Part shown: positions 48,693 through 60,290 of the stretch, piece after piece
Layout: each line of letters begins with the position of its first letter
Position numbering within the stretch: position 1 is the stretch's first letter
NCBI GenBank assembly: GCA_025642065.1
Contig: JAODUP010000032.1
Span: 729,501-793,500, forward strand
Direction: 5' to 3'
DNA length: 64,000 bases
Source of the DNA: Paralvinella palmiformis
Taxonomy: Eukaryota; Annelida; Polychaeta; Terebellida; Alvinellidae
Notes under the pieces: model-generated
The model's database searches: none
What the model saw: the letters and a program-made list of their open reading frames with translations, nothing else
What the model was told of the DNA's origin: nothing
Program-made: the position numbers and the translations under genes

Positions 48693-49001
48693 TTACTGCT
48701 GGTCATAGAAATCTCTGCACTTCTCTTTAATTTTTTTGTCTAACAGTGAGAGATATTCATCAATCCAATTTTTGGACACCGGCAGAAAATCTTTCTGCAT
48801 TCCAGATTGCAGATCATTGTATACAGACATTGCTAGCATAGACCTCACTTCCTCTGCTTCATTGGATGTCCCAGCAGCAGCATTGTTCTTGAAGAAAATA
48901 GATCTATTAAGACAATGATATTCTTGTAGATATATGACCTGATTTATTATGTTCAGAAAATCAATTAGACAGACATACAGATATACAAACCTGTGACTCA
49001 A
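48693..49001 (-). other. Unidentified minus-strand reading frame
   Basis: The frame's last 60 residues are polar and helix-like (EAEEVRSMLAMSVYNDLQ, then NWIDEYLSLLDKKIKEKCRD), ending YDQQ and stop. It may be part of the same decayed gene as 47,794-48,420 or a separate scrap. No family is recognised. Confidence 0.2.
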
Positions 49002-50289
49002 TCACACATAAAATGTTAATCATAATGATTAATATTGATTAATATGGGCTTTTCCCAGAACAATATTCTTGTATGAAATCCTGCATGTGCTCTTCAGAAT
49101 ATCTAGCACTCTTAAACGACATTTATGGTAAGCTGAACACAAGTAAATTATATTCGGATACAGTCTCCATGTATAATTTAGTTTGTTTATCAATAGGCAC
49201 CATGCATATAGGGCTACCTATTCTTATTATAACATATTATTAATTAATATTAGCAAGTAGAGTCTAGGTCTAATACTCAGCTCAATATCTTGCACTGACA
49301 TCAGGCTGATTTCAGCCTACACAGCCTGGCCATGTTGAAATATATGGGTCACAAAACCACGAGCATTATTGGGTGCTGATTTCGCATGTCTATAAGTTCC
49401 CATTTTCTACCAGAAATTGCACCACCACATCTTCTTAGCTCGGTTTTTAGTTGTACTAAAGACATATCTTCCGATTTGTGTTTGCTTGATGCCATAATAA
49501 AAACAAATACAGACAAATCGAGAGAATAAAAAGCTGATAATGGTGTTCTGGATCTGATCTGTAACTATGGCCACAGCACAAGTAGGACTGGGTTGCTTGC
49601 AGCACCGCCATTCGGATTAGTTCCGAAGTACCCCATTCCACAGCAAATAAGGTGCACCTTTTTAACTGCATCAATCACTGAGCAATTTAACAATGAACAA
49701 GATCGTGAATCAAGCCATTAATATCTGTCACTCAAGATCACTAGTACCAGTACTTATTTTTTCTAATTTGGTTTTTGTTCAAATTCTAACCTAAAAACTT
49801 TACATTTGATTTAACTCTAAAGGCTTTCACACTGACTTCACATTTTCCCTCCCCTCCATTCAGTCCGGTGTTTCCTTGAACCCCCTAAACAGCCTTATAT
49901 AAGGTCATCATCCGTAATGACTAATCTCTGATTAATTAGGCCATTGTGGATGAGTTGTCCACAAAGCAGATGAATGGTTTGAAATGAGATCATCTGTTTG
50001 TTCTTAGATCTCTCACTGTGGTACCGAGTCACAACGACACATGAACCATTGTATAGCACTTGACCATCTCATTTGATAAAATGGTAGAGATCCTATATTT
50101 GGTTTCAACCATATCTTGCTGTGGCTTAAATCTATGTAAGTTAGCTATGATTTACAGCGAGAGTTGGGTACGGTCATCTCTCACCATCTTAATCAAGGGT
50201 TTTACATAGTTTCACCTATGATGATAAATGTATTCAGTATTTGAATCTATGTAATAGACAGTCAGAGCACATCCATTCATAAGATGACA

Positions 50290-52925
50290 ATGATAATGTA
50301 TATTTAATAAAGTGCCCCTACTAGCAGGAGAAATTCAAAGGCACTGTACAAATAATATGTAATATAATAATACCCCAAATAATATGTCTGTATATAGTTC
50401 TATAAGAGATTTAAATGATAATTATTATTTATCTGTGAAAGCAACCTTGAACAGGTGTGTTTTTAGAACAGATTTAAAATTTTGACGCATTTCTAATATC
50501 TGCTGGCAACCTATTCACAAAGTTGGGGCTGCAACACTAAATGCACAATCACCATATGACTTGAGCTGAGACACAGGCACCTGCAATAGTATCTGACTGG
50601 ATGACCTAATTTTCAGGATGACTTTCTAATGGATACCAGTTCACACACATATTCAGATTTATAAGTTATTAATAAAATCTTGAAATGGATACGCTGTCTA
50701 ACAGGTAGCTAATATAGATTTTGAAGAATTGGGGGGGATATGATCATATTTTCAAGTATTTGTCACTGTGAGCTGAACTATTCTAAATTCGCTGAAGGCA
50801 ATTAATGTCATAATCAGATATGCCATATAACAAGGAGTTACAATAGTCTATATGTGATGTAACAAAGGCATGGCCTACAGTTTACATGTGTTTCTTGTGT
50901 CAAGAATGCTTTTAAACAGTGGATGTTCTTAAGATGGTAGTAGGCAGTTCAGCATACTGTTTTTTACTGATGTAACATGTTCATACATGTTAATACATTT
51001 GTCAGAAATACCCCCCTAGATTCTTTACTAACCCATTAGGGGTAATCGAAGATGCACCCATTTGTAATCCTACTGTCTTTAGGGATTGATTACAATATGG
51101 TGATGACAAATATATAATATTTGTTTTATTATCATTAAATTTTAGAAGATTTTGAGTCATCCATAGCCGAATATCACCAATAAAATGTTCTAAATTCTTC
51201 AAGGAAGATGAGAAATTTATCTCATTGTCAGGATCCAGTGATATATACAGCTGTGTGTCATCAGCATACAACTGACATGTAACCCCATATCACTGCGCGA
51301 TGATCCCAAGAGGACAGGTATACATCGTAAAAAAGAGGGGACCAAGAACTAAACCCTGTCGTACACCAGATAACAAAAACTGAACATCAGATATAATACC
51401 ATGACCAGATACTCTCTGGGAGCATTGTTCCAGATAGGATCGAAACCATTTAAGTACTTTACCTGAGTAAACATGTCTTTCAACCTAGAGAAAAGTAAAT
51501 TTTGGTCAACTGTATCAAATGCAGTAGATAGGTCCAGAAAAACAAGTAACACTGGCTTAGCCTGATCAATTGACATCATGATATCATATTTCACCAGAAC
51601 CAAGGCTGTTGTAGTTGATTTGTTTTTTGACGAAAATCCCCATGCTGTCACCTATTCAGCACAGCCTCTATGCTGGAGTGGTTGAGAAAACGCCTCCCCC
51701 ACCACTCACAGGGGAGCAGTATGGAAAGATGGAGGCAAAATACCCTGAGGGTGGTCACTGCCAGAGTGTTTTACTTCCTCAGTGAGTCTTTAAAGTCTCC
51801 CCTTATTTTTAATAATTCAGTGGAGATGGCAGCGCCATTTAACGTGATCAGCCATCCATGATGTTGTGAGCTGAGAAATTAATTTCTGGAAAAGTTTCGA
51901 CCTCTTTGCTGGGATCGAAGTGCCGGGTGCTTAACCGCTAGGCCACCGGAGCTGTTTCAGTGCTGTGACCACTTTTATATGCAGACTGTAGTGATTTAAC
52001 TGGCTTTTCTATAACTTTAGATAAAAATGTAAGATTTGAAACAGGTTTGTAATTCTTTAGAATATTAGAGTCCAACTTGTTTTTTGTTTTTGTTAATGGT
52101 TTTACAAGGGCAACGTTCATGGATCTTGGGAAAATAATTTATTAACTCAATAACTGTCTTTGTAATTAGAGTTATCAGAACACCCAGACACTTTCACAAG
52201 CTATGTAGGCATATGTTTAACTGCACAGAAAGTATTAGAGGACCTTTTCACCAACTGTCTGATACTAGTATCTGTAAAACCCGCAAAGGTATCGATCATG
52301 AACTTGCAGGACTCTTCTGCCAATGGCTGGAAGGGAACCCATCATGTATATTTAATATCTTTTGACAGAAGAAGTAATTAATACAATGGGCTATATCTTT
52401 ATCTGACTTGATAATATTTGGAAGGACAGTCTGACTTTTATGTGATACTTTATTCACAACATTGAAAATAGTCCTTTGATTTCCTTTGCGTACTTTAATC
52501 TTTTTATTATAATATTCTGATTTAGCAGAGTCCAGGGTATTTTTAACTTGAATTTTACTGACCTTGAACATTTCATGATCAACACACAAACCAGTCGTGA
52601 TCCAGAGCCACTCACAATTCCTTCTGTGTCTCTTTGCAGTTTGTATGTCCTTATTATACCATGGATGCAGTGGTCTTCTTGCCATTTACTTTGTCCTTAA
52701 CGGTGGATGCTCATCCGCAATGTCCCTCAATGTACTATTATAGAGATCCACCAGATGGTCAACATCATCTGGTGGATCCAATACCAGAGAAGAGATCCAC
52801 AGATCAGCAAGAAAAGCATCCTTGTTAATCGACTTATATTTCCCGTATGAAATAGCTTTTGCTGAAACAGATTGGATCAGTGAAGATACATCAATGTTAA
52901 TAAGGAAATGATCCAATTCTATTCA
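50290..52925 (-). mobile_element. 5'-truncated non-LTR retrotransposon (LINE), dead
   Basis: Minus-strand order: endonuclease-RT linker (52,916-52,296: VDLYNSTLRDIADEHPPL, HPWYNKDIQTAKRHRRNCEW), then reverse transcriptase blocks. These are LKNYKPVSNLTFLSKVIEKP and AYKSGHSTET (about 52,050-51,950), VFLDLSTAFDTVDQNLLFSR (about 51,530), GLVLGPLFFTMYTCPLG and then the catalytic YADDTQLY (51,271-51,245). A 3' untranslated part follows to about 50,290, ending GGGGCACTTTATTAAATA. The motifs fit the CR1/L2/jockey group. Frameshifts (52,685; 51,350) and a stop just before YADD make it inactive. No endonuclease core is present, as expected for a 5' truncation. A SINE has inserted into it. Confidence 0.85.
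51645..51955 (-). mobile_element. SINE-B inserted in the LINE reverse transcriptase
   Basis: Read on the minus strand: the head GCTCCGGTGGCCTAGCGGTT and AAGCACCCGGCACTTCGAT (A- and B-box, B diverged), a body matching 13,350-13,556, then dispersed repeat C (CTCCCCTGTGAGTGGTGGGG and GGCTGTGCTGAATAGGTG). It splits the RT between GHSTET and the ALVLVKYDIM block. The insertion therefore postdates the LINE. Confidence 0.75.
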
Positions 52926-53089
52926 GTAAACAAAATATTGGTAAAGGAAAAGATTTATATATTCAGAGTATCCTCTTTGTGCTGATAGCCACATCAAACA
53001 TAACACAGTTGGCCACAAACCTTTAACAATATGATATTCTTATCTTAGCCTGGTTATGTCCGATGAGTGTTACATCCTTTGTGTGAGCT

Positions 53090-53275
53090 CAGAACATTTG
53101 GAGGGCCACTTCAGTAGTACAACAGTTAGAGCATTACACTGTACACCTCCAAATTGCTGGTTTAGATCAAACCTGTTTATGGGATGTTTCCATAATGAGT
53201 CACCTCTTGACCTTGTCCCAGTTATGATCAGTGCAAAGGTTAAACAAACCAGTCAACCAACTAACCAATCATTCC
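53090..53275 (+). mobile_element. tRNA-like SINE in PDZ-PH intron 5
   Basis: ACAACAGTTAGAGCATTACA is A-box-like, and TGGTTTAGATCAAACC occupies the B-box position 40 bases on. The body is not SINE-A or SINE-B. It ends with ACCAGTCAACCAACTAACCA, a short imperfect tandem repeat. Confidence 0.4.
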
Positions 53276-53942
53276 TTTTTGCGAGGTTAGTCTGCTCATT
53301 TACTGTGTTAGTGATTTTGAGCGAAGGTGCTCCGAGTTACTAGTCTAATGACATTATTGACTTAAGATGTCATTGCATTTGTATTTTGTCCAGTTATCAA
53401 TACACCATCACTGTGTTTGATCTAGAAATACTGTCAGTACATTTATCAGTTTGCCTTTTATCCACTGTAAAGATAGTTTCAGTTAATCTTAAATTAAGAA
53501 ACAGCATTCTACGAGTGTGTCATTTATGTTTGGGGAAATATTTCTTGTTTGCACGCAATATCAATGCAAATTTTATTTGTCATGTATTCTGTGTGGTAGA
53601 TCAACACTTTAGTGTGAGAATATGCTGACCAGCCCAGTTACAAAAACAACAATAATTGAAGATTTCTTCAGTGGCTGAAAACTTCACTGTGTTCACCCAG
53701 TGGTATATTAGCTAATATATGCACACTTCTTTTTACTAAGATTTGCACAGTGGGTTCTGGTAAAAATTGTTGAGGTATTCTAGTTAAAGCTTTTAGCTGG
53801 TTACATAAACACTGATTGTACACAGTGCTTCCATCATTTGTGTATGTCACCGAGTGTTCGTTAGTAAGGTGTGACAGTAGCTGAATGGTGCCATTGCAGT
53901 TAAGAGTTTAAAAATGTCTTTGATGTGTTTTGTATTTTGTAG

Positions 53943-54044
53943 CTGTGAGTCGAGAGGTTTTCTTACAAATGGAAGAAGGGGAGACTGAGTTTGGCTTTCA
54001 CATTTGGGAACACAAACCAATGATTGTCTCTACTATTGAAGAAG
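53943..54044 (+). CDS. PDZ-PH protein, exon 6, first half of PDZ
   Basis: A phase 1-1 exon of 102 bases after TTTTGTAG. It encodes VSREVFLQMEEGETEFGFHI followed by WEHKPMIVSTIEE. EFGFHI is the carboxylate-binding loop, with F-G-F in place of the classic G-L-G-F. It is followed by betaC. The donor GTCTGG is weak but is the only one that joins this to the next PDZ segment in frame. Confidence 0.85.
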
Positions 54045-54599
54045 GTCTGGTGTTATTGGTAATAACTAAACATGATTGTTTTATAAAAGACATGAGAAAT
54101 GCCAATAAAACATGGAAGAGATGGTAGAATAATGTTCACACAGTCATATTTTATGTTTGGCATGTATGATGATGCTGCAGATCACAGAATATGGGACTAT
54201 GTTGTAGACACCCATTGATTGCAATAAACTAAGTATAATACACATCACATAATGAGGTTGTGTACATCATGTACTACATTAGATAGTGATGTACACTTTA
54301 CCCTGGGGTAACTGCTACATGCCTTATAATATCTTTACTTCATTTGATTTTATACAGAAAAATCTCTCATCTCTGGCTGTCCCCTTCGTAACAAGATTTT
54401 CTCTGAAATTAGTACTTTTGTGATTTGCTTATTTCCAATTTAATGCTGGTGATCTTATAATCCTTTGCTTCTAGATATATAATTTCTTACCGTCTGATGA
54501 TTTATCTGTTTAACTATAATCAGAATATGACCAATTCAATAAGGACAAAGAAAAACTGTTGCTTGATAGTCATCTGACTTGAGCAAACTTTCATTTCAG

Positions 54600-54710
54600 G
54601 CACTGCAGCAGACCGTGCAGGACTCCGGGTTGGCGATGTCCTACTTAAATTGAACAAAATTGATATATCCGAGGCTTCACTTAATGAAGTGATTCAGATC
54701 ACAGGCAAAG
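54600..54710 (+). CDS. PDZ-PH protein, exon 7, second half of PDZ
   Basis: A phase 1-1 exon of 111 bases between TTTCAG and GTTAGT. It encodes GTAADRAGLRVGDVLLKLNK, then IDISEASLNEVIQITGK. This holds the PDZ alphaA (G-T-A-A-x-R-A-G-L), the GDVLLKLN strand and alphaB. With exon 6 it makes one complete PDZ domain of about 70 residues, expected to bind C-terminal peptides of partner proteins, often at membranes. Confidence 0.92.
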
Positions 54711-55975
54711 GTTAGTATGTTAAGGGGCAACAGTTTCCATGTGGTGTCAGTAGCGCATGGACTAAAGAGTTGGCAACAATGTGATATTAACTGATAGTTT
54801 TCATAGCAAATTGGAAATGAAGTTCAATATTTCTCTACTTTACGTCCCCTTAATAAAGTGCCCACTGCACCTACAGCTGCCATGTTCCTTGCAGTGCATT
54901 TGCTCCTATGTTAAACTTGTACAAACCAGTCTTTTTCCATGATTGCCCATTATTAATTTTTCACCATCTGAGCCTGTTTTCTATTAATCACTGGGATTAT
55001 GTCTTCTAATTGGCCTAAAACTATGACTGTTTTATTTTTGATTGGCTGATGAATATTGAATTATAGTTAATAATTGAATGGCACCATTGATACTATAGTT
55101 AAATCAATTCATAGCCTAAATAAATCTATTTCAATTAATCTACCCATACTGATTGCAATTAGTGTTTCTGTGGACTAAATCAAATGGCTTCTCAAATGTG
55201 TACATCTGAAAAAAACACCTTTCTTGGTGTTTTATTGTATCTTTGTTAATTCAAATAGAAACTAAGAAATGTGATATCTGAATATTTTCCATGCCATGTC
55301 TTCATCATGGATGAGATTGGTGTAGTCTTTTGAATGATTCAAATACAATTTCATCAACAGTTAGCCACACAAGTGGCACCAAGAGGTAAAAACTATTTAG
55401 CGTTAAGGTACGTAATCAATGAAATTAACAAGGTTGATCCATTTGTAATTAGTGAATCATCAAAACCAAAGCGTTTCAGACCATTCAATAACAAATTGTA
55501 TCATGATTCAGTAAATTGTGTAGGATGTTGTATGATTGTGTTATCTGGGACTAACAGATATGTTATCCATGTGAGTGGCTTGTTTATTCCATTTTAAAAT
55601 AAGGCAAAATACATGGAATATGTTGGCAGTATTGTATTTCAGAATAAACAGTAACATAATTGTAAATTAACTTGTTGACCACTTTAATAGCCATAATTTA
55701 TCTCTGGAACTACACTAAAATTTTGCAAGCTGTTAATAAATGATTAATTTATTTGGAAATGGTAATCTGGAATATACAAAAATTGTAATTCAAATAATTC
55801 ATTCAATTACTTGTTAATCTAACTGAAATTTATAATTATATTTGAATCTAATTCCAGCTTTAACTCACATTATAACATTTGTGCTGATTACAATAGTAAT
55901 TAGTAGTAATACTACTAATTAGATAGAAAAAATATTATTTATAGTTAATTTAATACTGGATATTGTGTTTTCTAG

Positions 55976-56145
55976 GATCACGTCATGTCACTCTTGGTCT
56001 AGCCGAGCAAAACCAAAAGTTAGAGTTACCTTTATTTTGTGGTTACCTGAGCAAACAGGGTAGTAGTATGCTGGTGAAAAAATGGAAGAGGCGCTGGGTT
56101 GAACTGAAGCCAGATCATTGTCTGTACTACTATAAAACTAAGTGG
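55976..56145 (+). CDS. PDZ-PH protein, exon 8, start of PH domain
   Basis: Enters in phase 1 and leaves in phase 0 at GTAAGT. It encodes SRHVTLGLAEQNQKLELPLF, then CGYLSKQGSSMLVKKWKRRW and VELKPDHCLYYYKTKW. GYLSKQG...KKWKRRWVEL is the PH beta1-beta2 with the basic loop that commonly contacts phosphoinositide headgroups. Confidence 0.93.
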
Positions 56146-57075
56146 GTAAGTATTGATGACACAGGGCTACGAATGATTATAATTATAATGGCATTTATTG
56201 GAAAAATTTAAGGTGTAGCACAGTTAGGAAAACAGTTTGTTTGTCTAGCTGTATGCTGTAGACCCTGGAACAACTATCAACTTCAGTATCCCAAATAGAT
56301 GATTCATGCTTACCAATTAAGACTTAATTTATAAAGATACTTTGATACAAGTTGAATAACTGTTATTTAAAATCAATAAATTGCAATAATATTATCCAGT
56401 AGGATGTTATTAATATTTCTCGACATATTTTTGGGAGTTTCAAATATAGAACACTCTGAAATGAAGCACTCGAGAAATATAAAACTGAATGGTCATCCCC
56501 AAAGAGAACTGATCTCAACATAAAAGTTTAAATAAATAACTGATGTCAGCTGGAACATCCCCCCAAAGCCTATTATGGGTGTTATTCACCAAAGTGAATA
56601 GATTTATTATATTAAACAGAAATTAATCTGAATTAACATATAACCCAGGGACATTTTGATTGTGTGTGTCCTAAAAGTAATTGTTCTGTTGATTAGATGT
56701 TCAGTTATATAAATGAGTTAAAAGTCCTTATGTAGTGCACGATATGTATATTGTGTCAAATGTATCAAAACATAATCAAGATATCAAACATATATAACTT
56801 GATAAATTAAAAACGAGTTTCTAACACACTGCACATTCTAAAACAATTGGTATTCTTACAATTCAGAATTAATAATTATTTATTTCTGGACAAAGCTATA
56901 AGTAAATCTATGTATATTTGTCAGCCAGCTTACGTAAATTATGTGCACAATTGAATGGGTGATTTGTTTAGCCTTAGCATCAGTATCATCTGGGACATGA
57001 TCAAGGAATGGCTACATAGGGAAACAGTGAACAAACACATGCAATACTGGGATTCAAATAGCAATTATAAGTTGG

Positions 57076-57081
57076 TTTATT
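57076..57081 (-). terminator. Possible poly(A) signal overlapping the RING gene stop
   Basis: The hexamer AATAAA on the minus strand includes the TAA stop codon of the RING-propeller frame. If used, the 3' UTR would be extremely short. Confidence 0.3.
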
Positions 57082-58249
57082 TCCATAGTTCATACATGTA
57101 GAGCTTCTTCTGCTGCCAATCTGTGACGGCTAAAAGTCTGTCTTCATACAGACTCACACTGTTTGGTAATCCAGGAAAGTCAACCAAATGTTCAATAAGA
57201 GCACCTGTCGCATCAAACATTGACACTTTTCTGTTTGACTGATCAGCAATGATGAGATGATGCTCAGAACTGAAGCACAATCCACGTGGCTCTTGGACGC
57301 CCTCAGCTTGAAATTTTGAGATGTGTTCTCCAGTTGTGCTGTATAGATCAATGGAGTTTTTTGTTGGTGTAGAAATGAATATTTTGTTGGCGCTATCTGT
57401 GGCTATGTATGGACCCAGTGTGTCACTCGGATAGGTTTGACACCAATTAACATCACCAGCATCATCATAACACAGTAAAAGATCAATGTCTTTTATGTGA
57501 TCATTGCCACAAATGATGATGTCACTGGTTGGTGTAATGGCAACACCATTTGGTTGAAATTGTGTCCTCTTCTTTGTCATCTCCCACCTATCTGAGTTGT
57601 TCCTGTTCAGAATGATTAGAAATCCCTCATTGTTGCCTTTGTCCCAGTCAACAATGACGATGGTACCATCACTGACAGCTAGACTACATGGACTCTGGAA
57701 TGAGTTTGTGTCAAATGAGAGATGCATGTCGCAGCCCTCTAGACTTGACAGCTGTCTCAAGTTAGAGGAACTCGCACACAGCACAGAACCATCAGCCATG
57801 AAATCTATATCCCAAATGTGCTCATCAGATGGCTCACACCACTGCAGTTCAGCAACTGACTGCTCACTGTTTGAACTGTCTTCCAGATCAGAGTCACTGG
57901 CTGTAATATCAAACACATTTGAGGCATTGGCATCACTGGCAACAGTGCGTTCGAGCTCCAGATGACTCTGATGAGTTTTGATGATTTCTGCAATCTGATT
58001 GGCTTTTATATCCACTGGAAGCAAGTGGGCCTCACTTGGCATCAAGAATGTCACCTGGCGACATGATGGACAACTTATTGGGTTGTCAGTGTCACCAGAA
58101 TATGAATTGATCAACAGTCTGAGACAGCGTAGGCAAAAGCTGTGTTGGCATGGTAACAATCTTGGACTGACCAGTTGCTCCTGACATATGGCACACGTGA
58201 GCAGAGATCGTAAATCTAACAAAATATCTTTGGTATGGTTCTCTGCCAT
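57077..58249 (-). CDS. RING finger plus NHL-like propeller protein
   Basis: An intronless frame of 390 residues starting ATGGCAGAGAACC and ending ELWK-TAA. Residues 19-63 form a perfect C3HC4 RING (C19-x2-C22-x11-C34-x-H36-x2-C39-x2-C42-x17-C60-x2-C63), so it is a probable E3 ubiquitin ligase. An acidic linker (about 100-135) follows. From about 140 come repeated propeller blades (WDIDFMADGSVLCASSSNL, PNGVAITPTSDIIICGND, PRGLCFSSEHHLIIADQSNR, LPNSVSLYEDRLLAVTDWQ), as in NHL/TRIM2-TRIM71-type proteins. No B-box or coiled coil is present, so it is not a full TRIM. It lies antisense within PDZ-PH intron 8. The frame is intact and coding-like, so it is probably functional; lack of introns suggests retroposition or loss. 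The exact orthologue is unknown. Confidence 0.92.
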   Translation of the reverse strand: MAENHTKDILLDLRSLLTCAICQEQLVSPRLLPCQHSFCLRCLRLLINSYSGDTDNPISCPSCRQVTFLMPSEAHLLPVDIKANQIAEIIKTHQSHLELERTVASDANASNVFDITASDSDLEDSSNSEQSVAELQWCEPSDEHIWDIDFMADGSVLCASSSNLRQLSSLEGCDMHLSFDTNSFQSPCSLAVSDGTIVIVDWDKGNNEGFLIILNRNNSDRWEMTKKRTQFQPNGVAITPTSDIIICGNDHIKDIDLLLCYDDAGDVNWCQTYPSDTLGPYIATDSANKIFISTPTKNSIDLYSTTGEHISKFQAEGVQEPRGLCFSSEHHLIIADQSNRKVSMFDATGALIEHLVDFPGLPNSVSLYEDRLLAVTDWQQKKLYMYELWK

Positions 58250-59130
58250 GGTTAAACTGGATGGTTTGAATAATACTATCAGTTTGACCTAGATCTGAAA
58301 GTACATAATTTTGGTATTAGCTTCAGAATGTGAAAACATTTCATGATGGATTTAACTCTTAGGCAATAACAATATCAACTTATCTAGAAGAGGAACAAAG
58401 TCTGAATTGTGTACATCAATAGAAATAAATAACAACAAAGCAGTGATAATATTAATATGACATGTTCCCTGTATATTTTTAAATGTCATTTGCCCAAGAA
58501 CATAAATATTTAACTCAATACTGAAATCTTAAGGAATGCAATTTATTGATGGATACTACCAGTTATTTACAATTCATCAAAATTATTTTGAGCAATTAAA
58601 ATGGCAAAACAGTTATATCATGTATTATGTTGTGTGATTTGTATCTGTGAGTGTTTTTTGCTACTTTTCACAACTATAGGCAACAGATAGATTAAAAGGT
58701 CATGAATGTTCTACTTAATGAATGTGTGAAAATGAGGTTGCATTCACAATATGGGATGTGGGCTTTCGTTTTCATGCGTCAAAATTACTATACAATTTGA
58801 TAGTTCTGCTGTAACACCATATTTATTTCTGGATTATACAGTCACAAATATCCATTTCCAGTTTTGAAGGAATGTACATTTGGATATATTTAGGCATAAA
58901 ATTATTCTACCATCCAATTTTACTGGATGCAGGAACTATGCCATTTTGTTCAGTAAATGTTTAAAAATTTACCATTGATATGAAAACTAATTGAACTACT
59001 GTTCTAAAATGTTTTATGATTTGTAAATCTTTTTTTCTGAGACCTAAAATTAACTTCAATTGTGTTTATTAATAAAGCTGACTCTATTGATCTGTATATA
59101 TCCATCCACACATATAACTACACCTCACTC
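58250..59130. other. Upstream of the RING gene, nothing recognised
   Basis: AT-rich intronic DNA that must contain the RING gene's promoter if that gene is expressed. No TATA box or CpG island stands out. Confidence 0.4.
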
Positions 59131-59135
59131 ATTTA

Positions 59136-59173
59136 CCCCCCCCCCTCCACACACACACACACACACACACACA
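59136..59173. repeat. C-run and (AC)n microsatellite
   Basis: A C10 run with a short spacer, then about 13 AC units. Confidence 0.95.
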
Positions 59174-59939
59174 TATCCAAATTTTATTTTAAAATACTTT
59201 ATAGATTTTCATATAAATGTATTCATATGTTCCAGATGATATTTCATGTTTATCATATTAAACATTATTTTTTAATTATCTGTCCAAAAAAATTAATTTG
59301 TTACTATATTTACTTTGGAAGAAGAATATCATAATACAGATCTTATCAAATGTATTATTAATAGTTTGTTTAATTATTAATACATAAAGCAGTTTTGCAA
59401 GTCAGAAACCAATAAATAATACACAAATGATAACAGCGGTGTTGTTTGATTTAAATTATGATTTAAATCATTATAAAAAATCAGTGGTTTCGATTTTTGG
59501 GAAAATATGGATTTTATTCTTCTATGCTAGTCATACTCATTCGTTAAATACTAATAATTAGCTATTTGTGTTATCTGACACAAAATCATGCATAGTACCT
59601 AATGCTATAGACTCCTGGGGAAGATCACATGATCTATACTACTGGTATATTTCACTTATAATATCAGACTGTTAAATAGCATCTACATCCAATGTCATGC
59701 AAGCCTATCATTAAAAACGTTGAAGGTAATGTTTCTATGAAATGTATGAGATATAAATACGAACAATGAGTGTGTGTTCAGATTTTTCATAGTTCTAGCA
59801 ATGTTTTATAACATTCAATACAGCAATGACCTTAGGTTCAGCTATATATTGATCTAAATCTAGTGTCTATTCATCTTCAAGTATGAGACCGTAAGTTTAT
59901 AAGGATATAAGGAAATAATCCCAATCACTGGAGGGCTGC

Positions 59940-60290
59940 CATTACGGCTACACCGGAAGCCAGATTCGAAGGCGGGAAGGAGAAAACTGAAATGCTCTGA
60001 CGTCACATTGGTGCTCTCTAGACTCACACAGATTATAGTTTCTCTTGACCGTTAATTTCAATCATCTTCCTCTTGTCAGGTTCCTTCTGGCTCAAACTGA
60101 TATGGTTGTATGTCATTAATGACATAATTTTAACAAGATAATGCTGTTTAGTTCTAGAATAATTCTTTGCTCACACTTATTTATATGCTTTTGTACGGGC
60201 TCTACAGACTTCAGGTCAACCGGATATGCTGAAGTGACGTCAGCATTCAGGAGCTTCCGGTATTTGTCTAGCTTCAAAATGGGGGCACCC
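59940..60290. repeat. Possible inverted-repeat element with CCGGAAG and GACGTCA
   Basis: The left part has GCTACACCGGAAGCC and CTGAAATGCTCTGACGTCAC. The right part, inverted, has AATACCGGAAGCTCC and CTGAATGCTGACGTCACTT. The shared order (CCGGAAG, CTGAATGCT, GACGTCAC) in opposite orientations about 250 bases apart suggests element ends. CCGGAAG and TGACGTCA are also ETS and CREB/ATF core sites, so a regulatory role is the alternative. Confidence 0.4.

Larger units (their letters stand above)
47126..53942 (+). other. PDZ-PH gene intron 5
   Basis: A 6.8 kb GTAAGT...TTTGTAG intron, the longest in the window. It contains minus-strand SWIM-gene remains (47,794-48,420), an unidentified frame (48,693-49,001), a 5'-truncated LINE with a nested SINE (50,290-52,925) and a further tRNA-like SINE (53,090-53,275). 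Confidence 0.75.

Noticed and set aside
57597..57965. 122-codon plus-strand frame inside the RING gene
   Set aside because: Antisense shadow of the propeller coding region; no domain of its own.
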